Part shown: piece after piece, positions 49,072 to 60,259 of the stretch | How positions within the stretch are numbered: position 1 is the first letter of the stretch | Layout of the letters: the number at the start of each line of letters is the position of its first letter | Source: Numida meleagris | Taxonomy: Eukaryota > Chordata > Aves > Galliformes > Numididae | Direction of reading: 5' to 3' | Assembly: GCF_002078875.1 (NCBI RefSeq) | Contig: NC_034413.1 | Location: forward strand, 66,150,802-66,214,801 | DNA: 64,000 nt | Translations under genes and position numbers: made by a program | Notes under the pieces: model-generated | Seen by the model: only the letters and a program-made list of their open reading frames with translations | What the model was told of the DNA's origin: nothing | Databases searched by the model: none

Positions 49072-49167
49072 TTTTTTTTTTTTTTAAGGAACATTTTTAT
49101 CCTAATGTCTTTTCCCGCTTCTTGCAAGCTTTCTTTTCCTTCCTTCCCTTTTTTTTTTTTTTTTTTT
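49072..49167. repeat. Two poly(T) tracts in pyrimidine-rich DNA
   Basis: Runs of 14 T (49072-49085) and 19 T (49149-49167) flank a C/T-rich stretch just right of the orphan CpG island. Confidence 0.85.
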
Positions 49168-50015
49168 CTGCTTAAAAAATCTCCAAGCCACCGATTGAGA
49201 CCAGGGAAGGATAGGGGAGCATCACAGCGTGACTGTTCCCCCTGTGCTATCAGCCGGAGAACACCTTGGAATGTTTGCAATTAGATTGTTTTATAAACAT
49301 TGTATTACCACACTGCAAACACTAAGAAATCACTTTGCAAATACTTATTTGTAAGAGCCGTGCTTTTAGTTCCTTCGGCTGAATCTCCAAGAACAAATTT
49401 AAAGTGTGTAAAATAAGCTACCTCTGCTGTCAGTTAGTATTACATCTAAACTGATGGTGATTGAAATGATTTTGGAATAACTCACCGTCTGAGGTATTTG
49501 TAATTTTAAAAATTACATTTTAATGTGATCTCTGCTGCCTTATGTGAGCTTACATGGTGTGTGTTGTTATGGGAAGAAAAATGAGGGAGGAGAAGAACCT
49601 CCTTGAAAACAGTGAAGCGGTTCCTGTAAGGTTGTCAGGTAGGTAAAGTCTTAATTTACATTGCAGGCATTGCTCAGCACTCAGAAGGGAACGTGCACAT
49701 GAAGGCAGCGTGTTCTGGCAGTTCTTGCAGTGCGGTGTAGTGCTGCAGAGAGCTGTGACAGCTGCAGCTCCAGCCCTTGCACTCCTTGTTGCTTCAGTTC
49801 TGTACGCAACGGAGTAGGAAACGCTTCTCTATTTCCAGAATGAATTCCAGTCAGAGGTAGGCTGAAAGCACCATTCATTTAGATTAAAGATCCTGCAACT
49901 ATCATGTTTGCAACCATTTGTCACAGTTTAAGTAGCAGTGCATAAATGTCGTGCTGTTGGTATACAATTTAATCTCTGCTGACAACAGCTCCATTTCTAA
50001 AGTTTCCTCAGCATC

Positions 50016-50038
50016 TTTTATTTATTTATTTATTTTTT
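50016..50038. repeat. (TTTA)n microsatellite
   Basis: Four to five TTTA units run into a poly(T) end. Confidence 0.9.
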
Positions 50039-51130
50039 GAATGGCTTACATTTCATAACCAAACTCTACTGCTTATGCAGGAGTTGGATGGTTCTGGAGG
50101 ATAGCAGGCCTGAATCTCCTCTGTACAAGGAGAAATGATAAAGCGTGGAGATGCTGTAAGATGGTGTCTGTGTGCGCACCAGTCACACGGTACTTGCACT
50201 GGATGGCATTTCTAGCTAGCTAAACGTAGGCTTCCATTTTCTAGGAACATTTTGCTGTTCTGGAGGTCATTTCAGGTCAGTATAAACTGGGCAGTTTTAG
50301 TTCTGACCGAGGGCGGAAGACCTTCTGCTTCCCTGGTAACTCTTCTGGTCTCCCCTCATCCTGTTACTTCCAGCACCAAAACCAGAGGAAAATCTAATCG
50401 CATGACAAGTTTGTTTTCTCCTCCACTATCTTAGTATTTATTCTGTTCAGAAATACAGTTCCTAACAGTTGATGTAACATAAATACTTAGCGTCTTGTGA
50501 TGTTAGTCTTTCTGTATTCTTGGCACAACGTTCATAGCTTCAGGCCTTTCCTTACGTTAAAGCTTTGGCCCAGAGAGAATAGGTTATAAATCCGTCCTTC
50601 CAGTGATAATGCTCTTTGTAGACCTTGTTGTGTTGTCTGTGTTTGAGCCTATGCCCAACGTGGAGCAGGTGGAGGAAAAAAAGTTGAATTTCCTGCAGCT
50701 GTGAAACACTGCTGAACTGTTTCTTTGCAACTTCCAGGAGAAATGGGTTTTGATGGTAATTTATCTAAAACAGAGAAAATAAAGATGTTGCTACCTGGAG
50801 GAGTGCACTGATATTCAGAATCATAACTTGCAGAAACCTCACTGTTTCACACTCTGAAACAGAGAAGTAAAAAGATGTTTACAGTCCGCTAAGCATGGTT
50901 TGTTTTTTTTTTTGGAGCTCAGGATGTCCTGAAGGAGCTGGAGGTCTGTTTTAACGGGATACTTTTGATGTAGCTCAGCGTGGTTCTGCTCACAAAGTTA
51001 CTCGTGAGAGCGGCTCGTAGCTGTGCTTCAGGAAACCTCTCCAGTCAGTGCTTCCAGGTCTTTGGAGCTCTCATCCTTCGCTTTTAAAATATGTGCAGTT
51101 TTTCTCTGTAGAAAAAAAAGGAAAAAACCA

Positions 51131-51149
51131 ACGCGCGCACACACACACG
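51131..51149. repeat. (CG)(CA)n microsatellite
   Basis: A short alternating purine-pyrimidine tract, CGCGCG followed by CACACACACAC, which can adopt the Z form in principle. Confidence 0.9.
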
Positions 51150-53221
51150 TGCTTGGCTAACCATTATACCCACAGAAGAAAAGTTTCAAGCAAGTGGAAA
51201 CAGAATTGGTCCCAGTAGGCGCACTTCAGCCATGCCAGTGCCAACAAACATTGCAGCCTCATGAGTCCACAGCACGAGTGTTGTCCCTTGAGCAAAGATC
51301 AGATTAGCTGAAAGCTGTGAATAAGGAGCGATACTGGACTCAGGTAAAGGGAGACTACTGACAAAGTACAGATTGAGACCTGAGTTTGGTGATAGGAACT
51401 GGGAGCCAGGCAGCAAGAATTAGCAAAGAGATCAGAGGTTATTATGTGCAAATACCATATCCAAATTGTAATGAAGTTTAATTTCCAGAAGCAAATGCTG
51501 TATGAAAGTCTTGATAATGGAAACATTATCACATCTGAATTCAGCTTGCAGCTTTCTAAAATACACTTCATGCAAGACAGATGTCCATCCTGTCAAATTG
51601 TAGGAAGCCTGTGCCTCACATGCTGATGGTTTGCATCCTTTCTGGCTCGTTTGGCTATTCAGTTTACTCTACCGTGCTCATTTCCACAATATTATGATGC
51701 TTGTGCTGTGCTGTCTCTGACTAGAAATATGGTAGCTTCTCAAGACTGATGGCATAAATAGAATTTCTCCATTTTCCCTGCTCCATTTTCATTGTGGATC
51801 TTCTTTCCCCAGCACCTAAGTCCTTTTTACTGCCATCGTGCAGCTGATGGCTACAGCAACCCACTTCTCCTCTTTAATCTTCTGGGCAAGCTCTCACCAT
51901 CTTCTTTAGCACTCCCAGTGCTCGGATAAGTCTTCTACTTCTCACAATGCTTTTGCCTTAAGACTATCCTTTCCCATTTCCTGAACGAGGAACCTCTGTT
52001 CTGCACCTTCTTATACAACGCTGACACAGTAACTATTTCTTAGATCCTTCCCCCCCTCCCCTTTTTTCTGAGCCACTAACAGGTTGTAGTCACAGTGATG
52101 TTCCGTGGTACATCAGTCGACGTACTTTTAGCCCACTTATCTTTACCTACTGTGAATGAAGTCAGAATCCTAGAATCTGCTCTCTGTGAAGGATTTGGGA
52201 GTAAGGAAGGAGAGCTGAAATTTTGTGTAGAGTCCGTGGTGAACATATTGTGAGTTTCAAGAGAACCTCACGTTCTCTTCAAAAACTTACCCTTTTTAAA
52301 TTTGAAGCTTTTCTTTCTTCCAAGATCGTTTTAGATTTCATTTACTGATACGTGCAAAGAGTTAATTTAATAATTTAATATGGCATTTTTAATCGCCTAA
52401 AAAAATATTTGTAAGCATGATCACATCTCTCTGAAATGAAAATCAAGACTACTCAGTGTCCTTTAGTCAAACTGATTGTATCTAATTAAAACAGAAAGAA
52501 ATCCCAGTGATGCAGCTTTTCTTCCCATTAACATGCACTGCACAGGTTACTTCCTAATTTGCTACAGAATGTTGTCTTGCATTGCTCCGTCACTGATGAA
52601 ACTACTCTGCTTAGATGAAGTTAAGTGAAATTCTGAGTTAGAGGAAGAAATAGCAGTCCCCCCCTCATACATGTTGATGACCTTTTATTTCCTTTTCTTA
52701 ATGTGTGTTTCCAGCTATGGAAGCAGAAGTGCTGGCCCTTGGCCTCGTACCACTGTAGTTTGACCCTCTGATTTCTTGGTAAATAGATAAACATGTCTAT
52801 AAGATTAGGTGACAAATTCACATCAGCACCAAAAGCTCTTTGATCAATACCGCTAATCCAATAAAGATTACAACAAAGAATCCTAAGTTTCTGCCCCTTC
52901 CTTCTGGAATTATATGCGAACTGAAAAATAATGGACTAAAATCTTTCTAAAATTAAATGAAAGAAGAAAATCACCCTTTGCACAATTTTAAGATAAAGAA
53001 TCCTCATTAGTGCATCTGCTGACCCGAACAGACTTCCTTTGAAAACAATTTAGGTATAACAAAGTCATTTTCAAATTAATAAAGTGAAAGCATAGCAGAG
53101 GCAGTAACAGCCGCATCCCAAACCCATCTCCTGAATCTGACAACAGTTAACTTGGCCGAATGGCAAAGCACCTGAAGGAGAGGGGACAACAGCTAAATCA
53201 AAGCTGAGGCAAAGGGCTGTT

Positions 53222-53300
53222 GAGAGCTCAGTGTAGGATTCAGTCCATTGAAGTTGGTGGGGAATTATCTATTGGCTTCAGGGGTGTCCGAACCCGGCCT
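53222..53300. repeat. Possible ancient interspersed repeat fragment
   Basis: AGGATTCAGTCCATTGAAGT and a later TTGGCTTCAGGGG form a loose inverted arrangement like that at 37.32 kb. The family is not identified and chance similarity is possible. Confidence 0.3.
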
Positions 53301-53929
53301 TCGTTGCTTTGAATAAATGGGAGTTTATGATTCAGTATATCCTCTCTCCCAGTGGAAAGAGCCCCTGTGAGAAGCTCCATCAGAGTGACTGAATTACAAG
53401 CTGACGGGACTTCGCCGTAATTTGTTTAAAGTTATTTAGATGCATGAGAGCACGCTTGTGGAGTCAGGTTCTGCAGTGACAAAATTGGAAGGGACACTTA
53501 CTAACCTAGTGCTAAGGTGACCCGAGTCAATGTCCCCTACTACCTGTGACCTGTTAAATAGTTTGGAACACCTACCGCAATCTTGAAAGAGGTCTGCTTA
53601 TGGCTTTTGATTCACTTGTCTCTGTTTTCCTTTTGTGTTCTCGGCTTTATTTCTTCACTCTGGTCTGTCATAGCCTTTCACTTGTTACAGTTGAAGACTG
53701 GTGAGAGAAATGTAACCATCTGTAAGCATTATCTGTGAAATAATATTTTAAAATGCAGTACTTGATGAGCCTTTGAGCTGACTACTGGGGCTATTAGATC
53801 AAGGTCACAACGTTTGCTTACTACAATGTACAGGAGCCTAATGGCAGCTGCAGTCATTTACTTCCACTCCCCGACTCTTTGCGAGTGATGTGCTTGGTTA
53901 CATGGGGTGGCAACAATAATGCAGACAGA

Positions 53930-54240
53930 GGTGAAATCTGAAGAAATTAACATAAATAGTGTCAACGTGCTGTCTTCTGATTTAGTGCCATTTTTTTCTC
54001 AGAATTTCATTTTATTGCTATCAACGTTTCCTTTGATCGGCATTACCGTAATATAATCTCAACACTGCAAATTAATTTTGTGTAAAGGCACTGTTCTGTT
54101 CAATCAGCGGAGAAGGCTTCAGCCAGTCCCTCCCTCCTCCCTGCCTTTCCCACCTATTATGCTCTCTGCTTCTTTACGGCTCGTTCTCTGCACTTTAACA
54201 CCCACAACATTTGAGAAAGACGGAGTAATGCCAAGGTATT
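53930..54240. promoter_or_regulatory. Candidate conserved non-coding element with TCF/LEF and homeodomain sites
   Basis: The block is free of simple repeats and contains a perfect TCF/LEF core CCTTTGATC (54030-54038) and the palindromic homeodomain-type CAAATTAATTTTG (54068-54080), with further CAAT and AT-rich words nearby. This is the usual composition of developmental enhancers, but conservation cannot be seen from one sequence. Confidence 0.3.
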
Positions 54241-56337
54241 TCATTTAGTCTGTGTTAACTGCGCTCCCTTGGGTTGTGAGAGAGTGAAAATTACTTTGTA
54301 AGAGAAGACTTGGCGAGCACAGGAGAATGTATCACTAAAGGCTGAATCTGAGAATCAGAATGTAGACAAGGTGCCGTTCAAAATTATTGAATCCATTCCT
54401 TCGATGATCTTCAGACATGTCGTTGCATGACCAGTAGTTTCTGGACCCTGTGGCGAAACTTCGGTGTTTGAGTTCCTTCCTTTTTTCATGTCTGTGTCAT
54501 GGAGGGAGAGGGAGAAGAATCAGGATGGGTGACGGAGCCCATTGCTTGCAGCCTCACACAGGGACGTGGCATCAGCCTGGGAGCAGGAGGGATAGAAGTA
54601 ACCTGGGGCCACGCAGCCACCAGGATCTTCCTGTGTCCCTGCTCTGGGTCAGGCTCATGTTGAGGCTTCTCTCTGTGCCCAGGAAATCTGTTCATCAGTG
54701 TCCGGATGATTCTGTCTGATGACAGCCTCTGCCTGGCTGTTTAGACTGAAGTCTGTCACGTGAAGTGAAATCTATAGCAGGGAGATAGGGGAGCAGAGAG
54801 GAGGAGAAAGCAGGCAGGAAATGCAAACAACTAACAAAGAGAGATACTTGGACAGAGTGCACGTATTCACACTCACCAGCTGCAGTGGTGGAGTCCTAGC
54901 TGTAGAAGCAGGGCTGCCTTGCTAAGAAAGCAGATGGAGACCAGAAGCTATTGAGCTTGCCAATGCCAGGGGATGCCAAGCAGTAACAGGATATCTCTCG
55001 GTCTCTGTGAGATGACTACATCCGTCCCAGCTCTGTGCTTTGGATGGCAGCTGCTGTGTCCTCTGCAGCTGGACACACTCTGCAGCCTTTCGTTGTGCCT
55101 GGTAGGAGATCCTCAGACACTTTTTCTACACATTTTTCGTCCTGGAAGATGCATTCTGTATTATATTTTGACTCTAAGTTTCAAGAGGGAGTGGTAACAG
55201 TTCTGATTAGTTCAGAACAATAAGTTCTTTGCTGTTTGGTGATAGAGTAACGATAACCAGGAAAGGGAAATGGTAAATGTCTTCTTCATGTGTTGTTGCC
55301 TTCGATGCATGTTTTGCCTATGCAAGCAGGTGACTTTAATGTTACGGCTTTGAGCACCTCTCTGCCTGGTTTGACGCATTACAAGGACAGTCATTTTGTT
55401 GCCTCTTGACAGGTTTTCTTCTGTATCAGTTGCTATATCAGTTATACTTTACTTACAATAAGGAAGTCTTTAAATTTCATCTGTGTTGTAGTGGGACTTT
55501 CTTCATTCTAGTCCAAATTCCACCCAGTGACATTAAATTAGTCTGACTTACAGACTACTAACCTTGCTCAAACCTGTACCACTGTTTTTATGTCTTCAAA
55601 AAAAGTACTTGGCTTAAAAAGTCAAACACTCAGAAGGCCCAAAATCAAAGTCACCTACGGAACTTTAAACCTGTTCCTACTTCCACATGACCTTTGCTTT
55701 GTTCCCTGTACAGAGTTCTTACTGAAGAAGTAGCAGGTTATTTTTTTTTTTTTAGTCTGTGTTCTCATTTACCGAGTGCTACTGAAACACTGCATCGAGG
55801 AAGGAAAGAAAAATACCATCCTGGTATTTTCCATGTTGCTGTCAGTGCTGTACCTTGCTGATTTGTAGTCGTTCATGAATTAATTAGCATGGCATTCCTG
55901 CAAGGTGAGGTAGTGTTGGTCCCTTTGGGGATATGAACTGGAGCCTAGATTAAAAGTGAGTGCTATTGTTGGAAACCCAGTTTGAAATGACTGGTGCCCA
56001 GTTTTACAGAGCAGTGTGTCTTCTGCAGCATGCTGTATATTCAAACTGCATTTTCTGTTGATCTCAGTTACAGAAGTGAGCATTCAGCATATCTGGAAAT
56101 CAAACCCCAGGTGTCTGCACTTGAATTTGTGACCTTATCTTCTGAATGAAGGGGAACTCATCTTTAAAGTTTATATGATCGAATACAGAGCAGTTGTATC
56201 AGAATCTGTGCATCAAAGGAGGCCAAACAAGCCTCTGTGCAGTTTTCACTTTGCTATTTTAGTTTTGGAGTACTCTGTTTTACAACTCTAACAGTTTATT
56301 TTGGCATAGTTTCTTGGAATAGATTTTTCAACAGCAT

Positions 56338-56402
56338 TTATATGTATAAATATGCGTGTATAGTATATAGAAAATGTGTATATAAAACATATATATACAT
56401 CT
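56338..56402. repeat. Imperfect (TATG/TATA)n microsatellite
   Basis: Alternating TA-rich steps such as TATGTATAAATATGCGTGTA and ACATATATATAC form a degenerate microsatellite. Confidence 0.8.
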
Positions 56403-57542
56403 TAACATACAAAACATAGAATCGCAGTTCCCCTCCTCTGTGTCCCAGCCAGATAGGCTTTGGTTTTTTCCCTTTGGAGTGGGTGGAAGCACTAATTATA
56501 GTGCTTCCCATCCAGCTGGGCAATGCTTATTGACATGACCATTTCTCTTCTCCAAGGAGCAGCTGCACAGAAGGAGGCTTTCAGTTCTGTGTTTAGATGG
56601 TTCGAGTTTTGGCCAAGAATGCTCGAGTTACTTTGTGGATCAGACACATGTCCACTAAGGACAAAGCAGCTCTGAGGATATAAAAAAAACACAGCTGAGA
56701 GTTTGTCTATAAAATTCCACTGATGTTCTAACTTAGAAAATATTTTCAAAGGTGTAAAAATGTGACCGGATTTGGACAGTTCAACGTGCTAGCATCAGAA
56801 TTTTCCTTCTGGATGTGTTCTAAGAATCCAGGTCTCTTCTTCCAGAACTAGATTGTTCTGCAAGTATGAGCACACACACAGCATATTTTCATCAGACCCC
56901 TTTCCAAAAAATGGCTCACTCGCTTTAAATAGAAAATCTAACTATGATTAATCACTAACAAGGCATCAATAATCATGAAGCCGGTGTTAAAACCTCAGTC
57001 TGAGCAAAACGCAGATTTTGGTGAGGCCATATCTGAATACTCCAGAAAGATACAAAAATTGCTGACATAGATTTCCTCCTCCTATTTTTTTTTCCCAGAA
57101 AATAAAAGACTTTCATTTATCTGTGCTGTAAGCTTCTGAGGCGTTCTGTTTCCTCTTGAGTTCAGCTTCTCAGCGCAGTGCTGAATTGTGCCAGCAGACA
57201 GCCTGGACTTTTAGCTGGGTGCTCGATCCCTGGCGATTGCTGTGCTTTCTTTATTGTGATTTTCTGGTATTCTGTGAGCACCATCTGCTTCTTCTGGGTC
57301 AGTGGAACTGTCCCTTGGTGTCCATATATTTGCTAGTGTATGGCTGTGCTTAGCGGGGTGTCTTTGGGTTAAACTCCCTTCCTCATGAGGATTTCCCACA
57401 CTGTCTTCCTAATTCTGCAGCTGAATTTTTATAGCCTTGGGCTAGCCAAGCCACCGCTTTCAACCTGAACTTTTCCAAACGTTTATTAAGCATGAATATG
57501 TTCAAGCGTGACCTTTTCCTTGTCTTTTTGCACTGATATTGA

Positions 57543-57588
57543 CCAGCCACCCAAAATCTGTTTTTCCAGCCATCCAAAATCCATTTTC
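57543..57588. repeat. 23-base tandem duplication
   Basis: Two adjacent 23-base units starting CCAGCCACCCAAAATC and CCAGCCATCCAAAATC agree at 19 positions by eye. It is an old local duplication without coding meaning. Confidence 0.85.
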
Positions 57589-60159
57589 TTTGTAGATAAT
57601 GTACTTAAGGTGATTGTCTTTCATTGTCTGCCTACAACACCAGAGATTAATATAAATTCATGTTATTATTTTTTTTAACTTTATCCCCTTATGCAACTCT
57701 AAGACATTTCTTTGATTTTAGTTGGGGATGTAGTGGATAGAGCTAATTCATGGATTTCACAGCTCTTTTATTTCGGGGGGCATATAACCCTTTGCAGGAC
57801 CTTCACTCACGTTTGCCTTGAGCCGTTGGGTGACTGAATATTTGTCAAAAGATAACTGTGAAAATCTCATTACTTCAAGTTCTTTTGAATGAGGCAGTAG
57901 AAAGTATGCCCCATGCAGCAATCATGCTTTATTATTAAAATGGCCTCAGATCCCTCTTTTTCTTTAATAGCATCTTTGACTTCCTTCTTCCTGTAGTCAA
58001 GGTACAAAAAAAATTGCATTTTGTAGTGTACTTTTGTACACGGCACTGTCATTTGGTTATTTCTTTTCCAAGAGAAAACCACTTTTCCCTCTTCCCCCCT
58101 CTCCACCTTGTGAAAGAAAATTGAGCTTCTAAGAACTTAATGTGCAAACTTCACTATTACATCCTGCAAAATTGAGATTGCTTGATGGAACTGGAAAAGA
58201 AATACTATTTTTTTCCCTGTTATGAGCAAACTTACTTAAGCAATTGTAGATAGTCATTTGTGGTCTGGTGAATGCAGGGAACTACATCTTGAGTGACTGC
58301 CAGAAGCGACAATTACAGTCTCTTTCTTTCCTAATTGTATTCTTTGAAGATAGTTTTAAATTCAGAAGCCCAAATTTGGATACTTGGGACATCAAAATAG
58401 TGAACTTAAATAAATATGACAAGGATACGTAAGAAGTTCACGTCAACTGAGTAGGGTGACATGCTGTATTGTTGAAACATTCCCTCAGAAAAATAAATCT
58501 ATTGCTGGGATTTTAAATTTTATTCTTTTTTTTTTCATCCTCAGACTTGTGAATAGAAAACCTTTTCCTTTTACAGGGAAGAATGGCAAGTTTGAATCAT
58601 TGTGGAGGCTTTTTTTTTTAAAAAAAAGCAAGCGTGAACAAAAAATATCCCATTGTGTTGAAAATATTTCTGCAATCTTATGCGTAGTGGCAGTTTCCAT
58701 CTACCTTCCCTAGGCCTGAAATAATTAGTTCATAGAAAATTCCACTGAGGGGGAAAAAAAAAATTGGAAATAGATGATCGCTGTTTGGCGACAAACAGAA
58801 AATTAAACTTCAGTAACTCATGGAAAGCTCCTGCATGCGTCGCCGAGATTAGAAGGAATGCTGCTATGTGTACAGCATAACTGAATGCCATTTTTTGGCT
58901 GATTTGTAATGGAAGACTGCAATGTGTAAACACCGAAGTCTGATATGAATGCACCCTGTGTTGCCAGTAGAAAGAATGCTTGGACTCGGTGATGTCGGCT
59001 CACCTGGCTGCTGTACGTGCTGCAGGAACATGGGGTGTCTGCGCCTGAGCTGGGAGCAGCCCGCACAGCCTGCCTTGCTTCCTGGTCTTAATTAGCCATT
59101 CTCCTTTCTCTTTTTCTCATGCAGGATTTTCATCCTTCAAACGCGTTTAAAAAATTCATAATGTTTACTGCTTGTTCGCATTGTGGGCTATTTGATATTT
59201 TTATCATACATTTTTATAGTCTTGCTGGAAAAAATGGTGCTCAGTCTTAAATCCCTGACTGCCTCGGTCTTTCTTAGTCCATGTTGCCTTGTCATTTGTT
59301 GTATGTGTCATGGGAGGCCACATATCCCATCCTTTATAGCATTTTTCTTTTCTACTCCCTTCAGAACTTTCTTTATGCCTCAAAGAGTTTGCTGCTACTT
59401 CTTTTTTTGTTTTGTTTTCTTCTTCCTTCAAGAATATCAGCTTTATTTCTCTGCAAAATCACTAGGCTACTCAATTCAGCGAATAACTTGTTTTCCTTGT
59501 GTTATGCCATCTCTATTTCTATAAATCCTTTGTATAAAAAATGTGGCAGTCTAGATTTGTCAATATGAAAAAATAAGAATTCTTCTGCTAAAATTCCTTT
59601 ACAAATGAAAATGGTGTGACATATCTTTACAATTCTTTTTCTATCTCTGCATTCTTAGTGAAATCATGTGAGGATTTGTGCTTTTAGCGTACATTCCCTG
59701 GTGGCAAAGTGTTTTTAATGTATGTGTAGAATTTTCTCTAATCTTTTTTTTTTTTTTTCCAAGGTTCTACTTTAGCTGTTGTTGCTCATTGACTTACAAT
59801 TGCCTTTTCCAGCTCCCTATAGGAATATTGATAGTTGCTTAATGACAGTAAAAATTCCTTATCCGTACATGTTTGTGTGCTGTGTGCGTGCCCGCAGGTA
59901 CGGGATGTGTGGTTTTTTATAGTTACTTGAAAGACGGTTTTGTGTCTCTGAGCTCTTCTTCCCATTGCATTATTTCAAGGCGTGACAAAACTTTTGTTCC
60001 GTCAGTTCCAGGAACTGTTACTGTAGTGAGGTAATTACCATAGACCAAGACTGAGGGCGAGCCTGCGTGGTGCTGGATGCTGCATCATCCAAGAGGTAGT
60101 CATTTGAGGTTGCAAATTCACTGAGATTAAGAAGTCAGATAGAGAAGAGGCTCTAATGG

Positions 60160-60256
60160 AATATTATCATCCTCATTTTGTGAATGAGAGGAGCTGAAGC
60201 ATTCAGACAAGTGAATGACTTGCCCAAGGTCGGAAAGGAAGCTGGAGCTGGCGCGT
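60160..60256 (+). mobile_element. MIR SINE remnant
   Basis: The order ATTATCATCCTCATTTTGTG, GAGCTGAAGCATTCAGACAA, then GTGAATGACTTGCCCAAGGT and GGAAGCTGGAGCTGG reproduces the MIR core (ATTATCCCCATTTTACAGATG, CTGAGGC, AAGTGACTTGCCCAAGGTCA, AGTGGCAGAGCTGG). MIR insertions predate the bird-mammal split, so this copy has persisted at a readable level in an otherwise CR1-dominated genome. Confidence 0.8.
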
Positions 60257-60259
60257 TAT

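Larger units (their letters stand above)
48931..60155. other. AT-rich non-coding stretch
   Basis: No exon or RNA gene could be supported. Homopolymers, microsatellites, one 23-base duplication and one candidate regulatory block are listed separately. The remaining open frames are short and without domain signatures. Confidence 0.5.

Noticed and set aside
48723..49280. 185-codon minus-strand frame across the orphan CpG island
   Set aside because: It contains Lys runs from poly(T) tracts and Ala/Gly/Pro from the island; no domain, no conserved start, no splice support.
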